Shown one piece after another: positions 18,765 through 28,848 of a DNA stretch of 64,000 nucleotides (position 1 is the stretch's first letter; the number at the start of each line of letters is the position of its first letter). Source of the stretch: Alcanivoracaceae bacterium. Its GTDB lineage: Bacteria; Pseudomonadota; Gammaproteobacteria; Pseudomonadales; Alcanivoracaceae. A model generated the notes under the pieces. That model did not search any database. It was not told the DNA's origin and saw nothing but the letters and a program-made list of their open reading frames with translations. The stretch spans positions 1 through 64,000 of the forward strand of contig JARGOL010000008.1 in the NCBI GenBank assembly GCA_029212745.1, in the 5' to 3' direction. The position numbers were made by a program, and so were the translations under genes.

Positions 18765-20093
18765 ATGGCTGAGCACTTCCAGCGTGTACAGGAACAGTGG
18801 CGATCATTGCCGCCGGTACCGCGCATCATTCTCGCGACCCTGGTGACGATCATCCTGCTGTGGCAGCTCAAGCCCAGCGCACCGGTGAAACCGGAAACCG
18901 ACACCAGCGCCCGGGTCAGCATCGAGTATGCCCGTCCCGGCACCTTTGCCCCGGAGCTGCTGCTGTTCGGTCGCATCCAGTCACCCGCCAGCGCCACCCT
19001 GAGTGCTTCCATCGCCGCGGAGGTCAGCGCCATACCGGTACTCGCCGGCAGCCGCGTCAGCCAGGGCCAGCCCCTGGTGACCCTGGATACGCGCGAGGCA
19101 CAGCTTGCGCTGGACCAGGCCCAGGCAGCCCTGGACCGCGCCGAAGCAGACCGCAGTGCCACCCGCAACCGCTACCGTAGCGACCAGAAAGCCCTGAAAC
19201 TGGAACAGGAACTCACCGACCTGGCAAAGCAGGACGTGGCCCGACTGGAACAACTGCGCGAAGGCAACATGGCCTCCCAGCGGCAGCTGGATGACGCCCG
19301 CCAGGCCCTGGCCCGCCAGCAGCTGAACCTGGAGAACAGGCGCCTGGTGGTGGACAACCATCGTCATGACATGCAGCGCCTGGATGCCGAAGTATCCCGC
19401 TCCACCGCAGCACGGGACCAGGCAGCCCTGGACCTTGAGCGCAGCGCCGTGGCAGCGCCGTTCGATGGCCGCATCACCACGGTGCATGTTGCCCCGGGTG
19501 AGCGGGTGCGCCCCGGTGAGCCGCTGGTGAGCCTGTACGCCGACAGCGGTGTCGAGATCAGTGCGCAGATCCCGCAGCGGCACCTGCCCGCCGTGCGAAG
19601 GGGCCTGGACAATGCCGGCACCCTTCCCGGCACTCTGTTTCTGGAAGGCCAGCAGCTGCCACTGACCCTGAAACGCCTGGCCGGTGAAGTGCAGGCCGGA
19701 CAGGGTGGGGTCGACGGCCTGTTCCATCTGGATAACCCAGGCCTGATTCCGGAGCTGGGCCGGCCGCTGGAACTGATCCTGTCGCTGCCACCGCAGGACA
19801 ATCTGGTGGCATTGCCGGCGCCGGCCCTGCATGGCCTTGACCGCATTTACCGGGTCGACAGCGAACAGCGGCTCAGCGCCATCACCGTTGAACGGGCGGG
19901 TGAATGGCGCGATGCAGAAGGCAACCGACGCCTGCTCGTGCGTGGCGACATCGAACCGGGCATGGCGATCATGACCACGCAGCTGCCCGGTGCCATTGAT
20001 GGCCAGCACGTGCAGCCACAGGGCGAATCAGAAACCCCGCTGCCCGCCGGCCAGCAACCCGCCGCCGCTGACGCGGAGCCCACGGCCGCATGA
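18765..20093 (+). CDS. RND efflux periplasmic adaptor (membrane fusion protein)
   Basis: A 442-residue HlyD/AcrA-type adaptor. An N-terminal anchor (about 19-35) is followed by the first half of the lipoyl domain (TLSASIAAEVSAIPVLAGSRV), a long alpha-helical hairpin (about 110-215, rich in Gln, Ala and Arg) and the second lipoyl half (AAPFDGRITTVHVAPGERV). A beta-barrel and a proline-rich C-terminus come last. It would bridge the RND pump to an outer-membrane channel, which is not encoded nearby. The ATG at 18765 follows GGAG at 10 bases. Its stop overlaps the RND start (ATGA). Confidence 0.9.
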   Translation: MAEHFQRVQEQWRSLPPVPRIILATLVTIILLWQLKPSAPVKPETDTSARVSIEYARPGTFAPELLLFGRIQSPASATLSASIAAEVSAIPVLAGSRVSQGQPLVTLDTREAQLALDQAQAALDRAEADRSATRNRYRSDQKALKLEQELTDLAKQDVARLEQLREGNMASQRQLDDARQALARQQLNLENRRLVVDNHRHDMQRLDAEVSRSTAARDQAALDLERSAVAAPFDGRITTVHVAPGERVRPGEPLVSLYADSGVEISAQIPQRHLPAVRRGLDNAGTLPGTLFLEGQQLPLTLKRLAGEVQAGQGGVDGLFHLDNPGLIPELGRPLELILSLPPQDNLVALPAPALHGLDRIYRVDSEQRLSAITVERAGEWRDAEGNRRLLVRGDIEPGMAIMTTQLPGAIDGQHVQPQGESETPLPAGQQPAAADAEPTAA

Positions 20094-23000
20094 ACCAGCG
20101 TGGCGTGATCGCATCCTTTGCCTCCCACAAGGTGGCGGCCAACCTGCTCATGCTGCTGATGCTGATGGCTGGCGCACTGGGGCTGGCGAAGCTCAACAAA
20201 CAGCTGTTCCCCACCTTCGATTTCGACTACATCACGGTGCGCATTTTCTGGCGTGGCGCCAGCCCCGAGGATGTGGAGCGCGCCATCACCATTCCGGTGG
20301 AACAGAACCTGAAAACCCTGGCCAACGTGCGCAAGTTTGTGGCCCGCTCACAACAGGGCAGCGCCTCCTTCTTCCTGGAAATGGAGGACGGCACCGATCT
20401 CAGCCTTGCCATCAGCGACGTGCGCCAGCGTATCGATACCATCCGCAACCTGCCCCGCGACGCGGAAGAGCCGGTGGTGCAGAAGATTGACCGCTTCTCG
20501 CCCATCGCCAACATCCTGATCTATACCGAGCGCGGCACCCGGGCTGAACTGCGCCCGCTGGTGCGCCAGTTCGAGAACGAGCTTCTCTCCCGTGGCATCG
20601 GCCAGGTGCAGTATGCCGGCCTGCCGGCTGAGGAAATGGCGGTACAGATACCCGCCGCCACCCTGCACCAGCTGGGCATGACCCTGGACCAGGTGGCAGC
20701 ACGCATCCGCGAATTCAGCCAGGATGTCCCCGCCGGCACCGTGGGCCGAAACGAAGCCGCCAAGCAGCTGCGCGGCCTTGGCCAGCGCCGGGACGAAGCC
20801 GGCTTTGCCGAGCTGCCCCTTTTCACCGACGAACAGGGGCGCCTGTTGCGCCTGGGTGATATCGCCCTGATCGAGCGCCGCCCCCGTGACGACCAGTCCT
20901 ACCTCACCTACCAGGGCATGCCGGCCATCGAGATGCAGGTGCTCCGGGCTGAACAGGACGATTCGCTGGAATCCGCCGAGATCATGCAGAACTGGCTCGC
21001 CGACGTGCAGGGCTCCCTGCCGGACGGCGTCGGCATGCATGTCTATTTCGAAACCTGGAAGCACCTGCGCGACCGTATCACCACCCTGCTCAACAACGGC
21101 CTGTCCGGGCTGGTGCTGGTGATTGCCACCCTGTTCTTCTTCCTCAACACACGGGTGGCCTGGTGGGTCACCATCGGCATCCCGGTGTCGTTCATGGCCA
21201 CCCTGGGCGTGCTCTACTTCTTTGGCGGCACCATCAACATGATCAGCCTGTTCGGCCTGATCCTGGCACTGGGGATTATCGTCGATGACGCCATTGTGGT
21301 GGGCGAGGATACCCTTACCCACCTGCAGCAGGGCGAGTCACCCCTGCATGCAGCGCTCGGTGGCGCCCGGCGCATGTTCTGGCCGGTGGTCGCCTCCAGC
21401 CTCACCACCATCGCCGCCTTCCTGCCGCTGAGCCTGATGGGCGGCGCCATGGGCAAGATTGCCTTCGACATCCCGTTCGTGATGATCTGCGTCATCATCG
21501 CCTCGCTGGTGGAGTGTTTCCTGGTGCTGCCCGGGCACCTGCATCACAGCTTCAACCGCCGCGCCATGCACACCAGCGCCCGCCGGGAACGCATCGATGC
21601 CGCCTTCAATCGTTTCCGCGAGGAGAAATTTCGGCCACTCGTGGCCTGGGCGATCCGCCACCGCCATGCCACGGTGACCGCCGCCTTTGCCTCGTTCGTG
21701 CTTGCCATCACGCTGGTGGCCTCCGGCTGGCTGAAATTCACCTTCTTCCCGCCGGTGGATGGGGACCAGATCCGGGCGGTGGCGGAGTTCACCGCAGGCA
21801 CCGACAAGCAGACAGTCAGCCGCTTCCTTGATCACCTGGAAACAACGCTGGAGCAGACCAATGCCGAATTTGACGACCAGATTGTCGAGACCGTGGTGCA
21901 GCAGCACCGGGCCGCTGCCGGGTTTGCCAATATTGGTGGTTCACGCCAGAAGCAAGGCGACGAATACGGCACCCTGATTGTCGAGGTGTGGACCGGCAAC
22001 GACCGCGATACCACCAACGATGAACTGATCCGCGCCTGGCGCGAGCGTATCTCGCTGCCGCCGGGGCTTGAGCAACTGACCATTTCCCAGCCGGAAGCCG
22101 GGCCACCGGGCAAACCCCTCGAATTGCGGCTGTCCGGCGCCGACACGGACACCCTCAAGCAGGCCTCCCTGGATATCCAGAAAGCCCTGCGCGGCTATGC
22201 CGGGGTGTCCAACGTCGACGACGACCTGCCCTGGGGCAAGGAGCAACTGACCTTTGAACTCACACCGCAGGCACGTTCCCTGGGGCTGACCCTGGCCAGT
22301 GTGGCCGGCCAGCTGCGCAGCGCCTTTGATGGCAGCCTGGCGCAACTGTTCAACGAACAGGACGAGGAGATCGAAGTCCGGGTCATGCTGCCGGACAGCG
22401 AACGCAATTACCTGTCGGCGCTGGAGCGCCTGCCGATCATCGCGCCCGGCGGCGATACCCTGCCACTGACCGATGTGGTCAGTTTCGATGCCCGTCAGGG
22501 CGTTGACCTGCTGCGCCGCGTGGATCACCGCCTGTCGGTGATCGTCTCGGCCGACCTGGACCCGGAACAGGGCAATGCCAACCAGATCATCAGCGAACTG
22601 GATGACGGCATCCTGCAGAGGGTGCGCGAGCGTTACAACATTGGCATCGATTTCGAGGGCAAGCTCAAGGAGCAGGCCGAGAACCTGGAAGATATCCAGA
22701 CCGGCCAGCTGCTCGCCCTGGGCCTGATCTACATCATTCTTGCCTGGGTGTTCAGTGCCTGGTCGTGGCCGCTGGCCATCATGACCGCCATCATGTTCGG
22801 CTTCACCGGCGCCATCTTTGGCCATGTGATCATGAGCCTGTTCGGGGTCAAGTTTTCCATGTTCTCGATCATGGGCCTGTTCGGGCTGGCCGGGATCATC
22901 GTTAACGACTCCATCGTTCTGGTGAGCTTCTACAAACAGCTGCTGCTGGATGGCATGGACCGCATGGAGGCCATCGTCGAGGCCTGCGTGCGCCGCCTGC

Positions 23001-23710
23001 GCGCCGTGCTGTTGACCTCCATCACCACCGTCGCCGGGCTGGCACCAATCCTGTTCGAGACATCACTGCAGGCACAGTTTCTCAAGCCCATGGCGGTCAG
23101 CATCGTGTTCGGCCTGTCGTTTGGCACCGTCCTGATCCTCGTGGTGGTGCCCAGCATGCTGATGATCATCGAGGAGACCAAGGACGGGATCACCGCGCTG
23201 CGCCAGCGCCATGCCGGACGACTCAGCCTGTCCGGGCTGGCTGGCAGCGCCACGGCCGCCTGGCATTTCCAGCCACGGGACTGGCGTCGTGGCGGCGACG
23301 TGGAAGCGGGACTCACCGGCAGTCTCTGGTGGCTGGTGGCCGCATTTGCCCTGATCGGCCTGCGCCTGCTCGGCGTGGCAGAAAGCACCCTGTCGGCGCT
23401 GGCCGAGGACTACAGCAACATGGCCCTGATCGCGACCTGGGTGCTGGCCATGCTGGTCATCACCCTGTGGGCCAAGGCCCTGCACTGCCTGCTGGACCGC
23501 CAGCTGGCCGTGCGCAAGTGGACCCAGCGACTGGTCTATGTCGGCGTGCCGCTGATGGCCCTGATCTCCTGGGGGCTTGGCCTTGCCAGCGAACACCACC
23601 AGCTGGCCAGCCTGTTCTGGTCACTGGCGGTCTGGCTGACCGTTCTCGGGGCCTTCAAACTCGGTTTCCTCAGTACCTCGCGACGGGCCCGGGCAACCTT
23701 TAGGCGCTGA
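20090..23710 (+). CDS. RND efflux pump with extra C-terminal membrane domain
   Basis: A 1206-residue RND transporter with the standard two-fold layout: TM1, a large periplasmic loop, TM2-6, then the repeat. TM4 carries the proton-relay acids in GIIVDDAIVVGED (Asp399/Asp400). Typical pumps have about 1030-1050 residues. Here the family ends near residue 1030 (MLMIIEETKDG) and about 175 more residues follow with four hydrophobic stretches (LTGSLWWLVAAFALIG, NMALIATWVLAMLVITL, LVYVGVPLMALISWG and FWSLAVWLTVLGAFKLG). The extension is in frame with normal GC-rich codon use, so it is not a frameshift product. The ATG overlaps the adaptor stop. The substrate is unknown. Confidence 0.92.
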   Translation: MNQRGVIASFASHKVAANLLMLLMLMAGALGLAKLNKQLFPTFDFDYITVRIFWRGASPEDVERAITIPVEQNLKTLANVRKFVARSQQGSASFFLEMEDGTDLSLAISDVRQRIDTIRNLPRDAEEPVVQKIDRFSPIANILIYTERGTRAELRPLVRQFENELLSRGIGQVQYAGLPAEEMAVQIPAATLHQLGMTLDQVAARIREFSQDVPAGTVGRNEAAKQLRGLGQRRDEAGFAELPLFTDEQGRLLRLGDIALIERRPRDDQSYLTYQGMPAIEMQVLRAEQDDSLESAEIMQNWLADVQGSLPDGVGMHVYFETWKHLRDRITTLLNNGLSGLVLVIATLFFFLNTRVAWWVTIGIPVSFMATLGVLYFFGGTINMISLFGLILALGIIVDDAIVVGEDTLTHLQQGESPLHAALGGARRMFWPVVASSLTTIAAFLPLSLMGGAMGKIAFDIPFVMICVIIASLVECFLVLPGHLHHSFNRRAMHTSARRERIDAAFNRFREEKFRPLVAWAIRHRHATVTAAFASFVLAITLVASGWLKFTFFPPVDGDQIRAVAEFTAGTDKQTVSRFLDHLETTLEQTNAEFDDQIVETVVQQHRAAAGFANIGGSRQKQGDEYGTLIVEVWTGNDRDTTNDELIRAWRERISLPPGLEQLTISQPEAGPPGKPLELRLSGADTDTLKQASLDIQKALRGYAGVSNVDDDLPWGKEQLTFELTPQARSLGLTLASVAGQLRSAFDGSLAQLFNEQDEEIEVRVMLPDSERNYLSALERLPIIAPGGDTLPLTDVVSFDARQGVDLLRRVDHRLSVIVSADLDPEQGNANQIISELDDGILQRVRERYNIGIDFEGKLKEQAENLEDIQTGQLLALGLIYIILAWVFSAWSWPLAIMTAIMFGFTGAIFGHVIMSLFGVKFSMFSIMGLFGLAGIIVNDSIVLVSFYKQLLLDGMDRMEAIVEACVRRLRAVLLTSITTVAGLAPILFETSLQAQFLKPMAVSIVFGLSFGTVLILVVVPSMLMIIEETKDGITALRQRHAGRLSLSGLAGSATAAWHFQPRDWRRGGDVEAGLTGSLWWLVAAFALIGLRLLGVAESTLSALAEDYSNMALIATWVLAMLVITLWAKALHCLLDRQLAVRKWTQRLVYVGVPLMALISWGLGLASEHHQLASLFWSLAVWLTVLGAFKLGFLSTSRRARATFRR

Positions 23711-23758
23711 GCCCCGGGGGGTGCCACGTTTTGGCAACATCTGCCGAATCTCATCAGA

Positions 23759-23786
23759 TTACGGTATGGTTCCAGACTGTTATCAT
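23759..23786 (+). promoter_or_regulatory. candidate promoter of the PilH-like regulator
   Basis: TTACGG (23759-23764) and TATCAT (23781-23786) are separated by 16 bp, about 135 bp before the gene start. The match to sigma-70 consensus is only moderate. Confidence 0.3.
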
Positions 23787-23920
23787 CCGGTGTGAACGAC
23801 AGCCCTGACACGGGGCAACCTATAACTATCAGGACACCGGTACCGGAACGGCGTCCCCGGGGCCCAGCCCCTGTTTGATTTCAGTTTTTGTGCCGCCTGG
23901 CGGCTTTTAAGGAGAGTGAC

Positions 23921-24283
23921 ATGGCAAAAATCCTGGTAGTGGATGATTCGCCGACCCAGCTGACCAACCTGGTCAAGATCGTGGAAGCCCACGGGCACAC
24001 CACCGTGACCGCCACCAACGGCATGGAAGGTGTGGATGTGGCCAAGGCGGAGATGCCCGACCTGGTATTGATGGATGTGGTGATGCCGGAGCTGAACGGC
24101 TTCCAGGCCACCCGCAAGATCACCAAGGACCCTGCCACCCAGCACATACCGGTGGTACTGGTAACCACCAAGGACCAGCACACCGACAAGGTCTGGGGTG
24201 AGCGCCAGGGGGCGTCCGGCTATGTGGTCAAGCCGCCCCAGGAGAACGAGCTGATGGCGAAGATCAACGAGCTTCTCGGCTAA
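23921..24283 (+). CDS. PilH-like single-domain response regulator
   Basis: A 120-residue stand-alone receiver domain: acidic pair Asp8/Asp9, phosphoacceptor Asp52 in VLMDVVMP, Thr82/Thr83 and Lys104. The segment TTKDQHTDKVWGERQGA closely resembles PilH of the Pseudomonas twitching-motility chemosensory system. No pilG, pilI, pilJ or chpA gene is adjacent, so it is an orphan here and its partner kinase must be encoded elsewhere. AAGGAGAG precedes the ATG at 23921. It ends before a strong terminator. Confidence 0.85.
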   Translation: MAKILVVDDSPTQLTNLVKIVEAHGHTTVTATNGMEGVDVAKAEMPDLVLMDVVMPELNGFQATRKITKDPATQHIPVVLVTTKDQHTDKVWGERQGASGYVVKPPQENELMAKINELLG

Positions 24284-24346
24284 CGCCCGACACCTGCCAG
24301 AAAGACAGTTTTCTCCGCCACACCCGGCACACACTGTCAATCTAGG

Positions 24347-24388
24347 AACGGCCCGCATCCTTGCCTATGATGCGGGCCGTTGTTTTTT
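24347..24388 (+). terminator. intrinsic terminator after the PilH-like gene
   Basis: A perfect 13-bp stem (AACGGCCCGCATC / GATGCGGGCCGTT) with a 9-base loop is followed by GTTTTTT. It lies 64 bases after the stop and 43 bases before the tex start, separating the two units. Confidence 0.9.
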
Positions 24389-24430
24389 ATGCCCGGCCGC
24401 GCCGGGCCGAGACCCGGGATTGACTGTTTC

Positions 24431-26776
24431 ATGCGCAAAATCGAAGACACCATCGCCAGCGAACTGGATTGCCAGCCACGCCAGGTCAGCGCCGCCGTTG
24501 CCCTGCTGGATGAAGGCGCCACCGTACCGTTCATCGCCCGTTACCGGAAAGAAGTGACCGGCGGCCTTGATGACACCCAGTTGCGCAACCTGGAAGAGCG
24601 GCTGCGCTACCTGCGCGAGATGGAGGAACGGCGCGAGGCGATCCTCAAGTCGATCACCGAGCAGGACAAGCTGACCCCGGACCTGGAGAAGGCCATCCGC
24701 GAGGCGGACAGCAAGACCCGTCTGGAGGACCTGTACCTGCCGTACAAGCCAAAGCGGCGCACACGCGCCCAGATCGCGCGGGAAGCGGGCCTGGAACCGC
24801 TGGCAGATGCCCTGCTCGGCGACCCGACACTGGATCCGGCAGGCCATGCCGAAGGCTTTCTCAACCCCGAACACAAGGTGGAAACGGCCAAGGACGCCCT
24901 CGACGGCGCCAAGCAGATACTGATGGAACGCTTTGCCGAAAATGCCGACCTGATCGAGGAGCTGCGTGGCTGGCTGTGGCAGAACGGCCAGATTCGCGCG
25001 CGGGTGGCAGATGGCAAGGACGAGGAAGGCAGCAAGTTCCGCGACTATTTTGATCACACCGAGGCGCTGCGCGAGATTCCGTCCCACCGCGCCCTGGCAC
25101 TGTTCCGCGGGCGCAACGAGGGCATCCTGCACGTCGCCATGGCCCTGCCCGAAGAGATGGAGCAGGCCCAGCCACACCCGTGCGAGGACAAGGTGGCACG
25201 CGCCATCGACTGGACCCACCAGGGACGGGCCGCCGACGACTGGCTTGCGGAAACCGTGCGCTGGACCTGGAAGATCAAGCTCAACACCCACCTGGAAACG
25301 GAAATGCTCGGCCGCATCCGGGATGCCGCCGAACTGGAAGCCATCTCGGTCTTTGCCCGCAACCTGAAGGCGCTGCTGATGTCGCCGCCGGCCGGCATGC
25401 GCACGACCATGGGCCTGGACCCGGGTCTTCGCACCGGCGTCAAGGTGGTGGTGGTAGACCCCACCGGCAAGCTGCTTGAGCACACCACCATTTTCCCGCA
25501 CCAGCCGAAGAAGCAGTGGGACAAGTCACTGGCCACCCTCGCGGCGCTGTGCAGCAAGCACAAGGTGGACCTGATCGCCATCGGCAACGGCACGGCCAGT
25601 CGCGAGACCGACCGGCTCGCCGCTGATGTCCTCAAGGCGGTGAAAGACCAGCCCATGCAGAAGATCATGGTCAGCGAGGCCGGCGCGTCGGTGTACTCGG
25701 CCAGCGAGATGGCGGCGCGCGAATTTCCCGATCTTGATGTGTCCTTTCGCGGCGCGGTCTCCATTGCCCGGCGCCTGCAGGACCCGCTGGCAGAGCTGGT
25801 GAAGATTGATCCCAAGAGTATCGGTGTGGGCCAGTACCAGCACGATGTCAGCCAGCTCAAGCTGGCCCGCAGCCTGGATGCCGTGGTGGAAGATTGCGTC
25901 AACGCCGTCGGCGTGGATGTGAACACCGCCAGCGCACCGCTGCTGGCGCGCATATCCGGCCTCAACAGCACCATCGCAGGAAACATCGTCAGCTACCGTG
26001 AAAAAAACGGTGTCTTTGCCAGCCGCGACGACCTCAAGCAGGTGCCACGCCTGGGCGACAAGACCTTCGAACAGGCCGCCGGCTTCCTGCGCATCATGAA
26101 CGGCGCCAACCCACTGGACAGCTCCAGTGTGCACCCGGAAGCCTATGCCGTGGCGGAACGCATCGCCGAGATGAACAGCCGGCCGGTGCGGGATGTTATT
26201 GGTGACATTGCCTTTCTCAAGAAACAGGACCCACAGCGTTACACCGATGAACAGTTTGGTGTTCCCACCGTCTCGGACATCCTGGCCGAACTGGAAAAGC
26301 CCGGCCGTGATCCACGTCCGGAGTTCAAGGCCGCTGAATTCCTTGAGGGCGTGGAAGAGATCAAGGACCTGAAACCGGGCATGATCATGGAAGGTGCGGT
26401 GACCAACGTCACCAACTTCGGTGCCTTCGTCGATATCGGCGTGCACCAGGACGGTCTGGTGCACGTGTCAGCCCTGTCCAGCACCTTCGTCAAGGACCCC
26501 CACGACGTGGTGGCACCGGGTGATATCGTCAAGGTGAAAGTGCTGGACGTGGACATGGCGCGCAAACGCATCGGCCTGACCATGCGGCTCGATGACCGCC
26601 ATGAAAACAAGGCTGGCGAACGCCCCGCCCGGGACGGAAAACCACAGCATGCCCGTGGCAAGGGCCGTAGCCAGAAAGGCGGCCACAAGCGCGGCGAGCA
26701 AAAGCCGCAGGATGGCACCATGGCAGCGCTGTTTGCCAAGGCCCAGGAAGAAGCGCGCAAGAAGGGTCGCCTGTAA
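24431..26776 (+). CDS. tex: transcription accessory protein Tex
   Basis: A 781-residue Tex/YhgF protein. An N-terminal Tex domain is followed by a YqgF/RNase H-like fold (from about 322, [15 protein letters not shown]), helix-hairpin-helix repeats (about 495-570), an S1 RNA-binding domain (about 650-722, [18 protein letters not shown]) and a Lys/Arg-rich tail. Tex binds nucleic acid and the transcription machinery and is needed for toxin or stress gene expression in several pathogens. I use the ATG at 24431 ([12 protein letters not shown]), which matches the family N-terminus. The ribosome site is weak, and the frame extends upstream into the terminator, which argues against a longer protein. 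Confidence 0.93.
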   Translation: MRKIEDTIASELDCQPRQVSAAVALLDEGATVPFIARYRKEVTGGLDDTQLRNLEERLRYLREMEERREAILKSITEQDKLTPDLEKAIREADSKTRLEDLYLPYKPKRRTRAQIAREAGLEPLADALLGDPTLDPAGHAEGFLNPEHKVETAKDALDGAKQILMERFAENADLIEELRGWLWQNGQIRARVADGKDEEGSKFRDYFDHTEALREIPSHRALALFRGRNEGILHVAMALPEEMEQAQPHPCEDKVARAIDWTHQGRAADDWLAETVRWTWKIKLNTHLETEMLGRIRDAAELEAISVFARNLKALLMSPPAGMRTTMGLDPGLRTGVKVVVVDPTGKLLEHTTIFPHQPKKQWDKSLATLAALCSKHKVDLIAIGNGTASRETDRLAADVLKAVKDQPMQKIMVSEAGASVYSASEMAAREFPDLDVSFRGAVSIARRLQDPLAELVKIDPKSIGVGQYQHDVSQLKLARSLDAVVEDCVNAVGVDVNTASAPLLARISGLNSTIAGNIVSYREKNGVFASRDDLKQVPRLGDKTFEQAAGFLRIMNGANPLDSSSVHPEAYAVAERIAEMNSRPVRDVIGDIAFLKKQDPQRYTDEQFGVPTVSDILAELEKPGRDPRPEFKAAEFLEGVEEIKDLKPGMIMEGAVTNVTNFGAFVDIGVHQDGLVHVSALSSTFVKDPHDVVAPGDIVKVKVLDVDMARKRIGLTMRLDDRHENKAGERPARDGKPQHARGKGRSQKGGHKRGEQKPQDGTMAALFAKAQEEARKKGRL

Positions 26777-26830
26777 CAGCGACCCACGCCGGGTCATCTG
26801 TTTGCCAGGCCATACCGGGGGACGCAGAGA

Positions 26831-28396
26831 ATGAGCCAGAAACTGGAAGCCCGCATCCGCGCATTGCTGGATGCCGATGCCGCACCCACCCTGTCCGGCA
26901 TCCGGCGCGGACTGGAAAAGGAGAGCCTGCGCATCACCGAACAGGGTCGGCTTGCCCAGACGCCCCACCCGGCCGCGCTGGGCTCCACCCTGACCCACCC
27001 CTGGATCACCACGGATTATTCCGAGGCCCTGCTGGAATTCATTACTCCGCCCAGCGACGCCCTGGACACACCCCTGTCATTCCTGGATGACATCCACCGG
27101 TTTGTCTACGCCAACATTGGCGACGAGATCCTGTGGGTAAACTCCATGCCGTGCATGGTTCACGAAGACAATGAAGTGCCCATTGCCGAATATGGCAGCT
27201 CCAATGTTGGCCAGATGAAACATGTCTACCGGCAGGGGCTGGGGCATCGCTACGGGCGCAAGATGCAGGCCATTGCCGGCATCCATTACAACTTCTCCTA
27301 CCCGGATGCGTTCTGGCAGCTGCACCAGCAGCTGGAACAACGGGACAAGCCGCTGCAGACCTTCATCAACGAGCGGTACTTCGACCTGCTGCGAAACTTC
27401 CTGCGCTACTCCTGGCTGCTGGTCTATCTGTTTGGCGCCTCGCCGGCGGTCTGTGCGTCTTTCCTCGCCGGGCGCAACCACCAGCTGCTGGAAAAGACCG
27501 ATCACACCCTGTTCCGGCCATTCGCCACCAGCCTGCGCATGAGTGACCTGGGTTACCAGAACAACGCCCAGTCCAGTCTTCATGTCAGCCCGAACAACCT
27601 GGATGAGTATGTGCGTTCCCTGGACTACGCCATCAAGACGCCGGAACCGGCCTATGAAGATATTGGCATCAAGGTCGACGGCCAGTACCGCCAGCTGAAT
27701 GCCAACATCCTGCAGATCGAGAACGAATACTATTCCTCCATTCGCCCCAAGCGCACCGCCAACAGCGGCGAACGGCCAACCCAGGCGCTGCTCCGTCGCG
27801 GCGTGGAATACATCGAGCTACGCGTGCTCGACCTGAACCCCTTCCAGCCACTGGGTATCAGCCAGGAAGACATGCGCTTCATCGACCTGTTCGCCACCTA
27901 CTGCCTGCTGCGCGAATCGCCGTGGATGGCAAACCCGGACCTGCACGCCGCCAAACAGAACATCCGCCAGGTGGTGTACAACGGTCGCAACACCGGCATC
28001 AAACTGTGTAACTGGGGTCATCTGGTGACACTGGAACAGTGGGCCAACGAAAAGCTGGAACAGATGCAGCCCATTGCCGAATTGTTCGACCGCACCCACG
28101 GCGGCGACCAGTACGCGCGCGCACTGGCGCGGCAGCGGGAAAAGGTGGCCACGCCGGAAAGCACGCCTTCCGGGCAGGTCATGGCAGCCATGGAGCGCGA
28201 CCAGGTGTCATTCTACCGCTTCGCCATGAACCAGGCCCTGGCCCATCGTGACCACTTCCGCGCCCGACCGCTGGATACAGCCACACGCCAGCACCTCGAG
28301 CAGGCCGCGCGGGAAAGCCTCAGCGAACAACAGCGCCTGGAGGCGGAAAAGCAGCCGCCCTTCGCAGACTACCTGGCCGCGTATTTCGCCGACTGA
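26831..28396 (+). CDS. gshA: glutamate-cysteine ligase
   Basis: A 521-residue enzyme of the gammaproteobacterial GshA class (E. coli 518). It joins glutamate and cysteine with ATP, the first and limiting step of glutathione synthesis. Recognisable segments are the N-terminal IRRGLEKESLRI, the active-site LGSTLTHPWITTDYSEALLE region and the IAGIHYNFSYPD block. The ATG at 26831 follows a purine-rich GACGCAGAG. It is 54 bases downstream of tex on the same strand and may be cotranscribed with it, as the order in Pseudomonas suggests. Confidence 0.95.
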   Translation: MSQKLEARIRALLDADAAPTLSGIRRGLEKESLRITEQGRLAQTPHPAALGSTLTHPWITTDYSEALLEFITPPSDALDTPLSFLDDIHRFVYANIGDEILWVNSMPCMVHEDNEVPIAEYGSSNVGQMKHVYRQGLGHRYGRKMQAIAGIHYNFSYPDAFWQLHQQLEQRDKPLQTFINERYFDLLRNFLRYSWLLVYLFGASPAVCASFLAGRNHQLLEKTDHTLFRPFATSLRMSDLGYQNNAQSSLHVSPNNLDEYVRSLDYAIKTPEPAYEDIGIKVDGQYRQLNANILQIENEYYSSIRPKRTANSGERPTQALLRRGVEYIELRVLDLNPFQPLGISQEDMRFIDLFATYCLLRESPWMANPDLHAAKQNIRQVVYNGRNTGIKLCNWGHLVTLEQWANEKLEQMQPIAELFDRTHGGDQYARALARQREKVATPESTPSGQVMAAMERDQVSFYRFAMNQALAHRDHFRARPLDTATRQHLEQAARESLSEQQRLEAEKQPPFADYLAAYFAD

Positions 28397-28401
28397 CGGT
28401 G

Positions 28402-28426
28402 CCGTTCACAGGGCTGGCGTGAACGG
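28402..28426. other. stem-loop after gshA
   Basis: CCGTTCAC and GTGAACGG form an 8-bp stem around a 9-base loop, six bases beyond the gshA stop. No T-run follows, so it is more likely a 3'-end protecting hairpin than an intrinsic terminator. Confidence 0.45.
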
Positions 28427-28587
28427 GTCGTCAAAACAGGCGACCAGTGGCCAGAAGGGACGCCGGACGGGCGTGGCCCCTGTTACAGTGAGGCGTACAC
28501 TGAAAGTGCGTACTTACCTGTAGCCAACAGGAGCGACGACGCAGTAGCCGCCAGAGCGGCTGTCGCAGACTCCACCAGGAGGGCCTC

Positions 28588-28782
28588 ATGGGCCAACCGG
28601 AAGTCAGCAACAACGCCAGTGAAAAGGCCTACTACAAGGGCTGTATGTGGGCCATGGCGGGCCGTGATTCAGACCAGTGTCCCTACCCGACGGAAGATGA
28701 CCGCGCCAGCTGGTGGCTGGCCGGTTGGGAAGAGGGCCATGAAGCCTGGCAGCGCCGCCAGCAGGACAGTCACCCGGCCTGA
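28588..28782 (+). CDS. rmf: ribosome modulation factor
   Basis: A 64-residue RMF. The family core is visible: AYYKGCMWAMAGRD near the N-terminus and the RASWWLAGWEEG block. RMF binds 70S ribosomes and pairs them into inactive 100S dimers in stationary phase. The ATG at 28588 has a strong AGGAGG. It is the first of several stationary-phase genes here (with rsd 2 kb downstream). In E. coli it is induced by ppGpp; no control element was identified in the 190-bp upstream gap. Confidence 0.93.
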   Translation: MGQPEVSNNASEKAYYKGCMWAMAGRDSDQCPYPTEDDRASWWLAGWEEGHEAWQRRQQDSHPA

Positions 28783-28848
28783 GACGCCAGCAGTTGCCGG
28801 TTGGCGCGCTTTTGCCTACCCTTGCCAGCGTCCCGACGGAGCTGCGAC

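Noticed and set aside
20348-22825. Long minus-strand frames within the RND gene
   Set aside because: They are antisense to a fully conserved RND pump, with biased shadow composition and no ribosome sites.
23790-23920. Possible c-di-GMP riboswitch before the PilH-like gene
   Set aside because: The leader lacks the conserved GEMM core; only GC-rich self-complementarity was seen.
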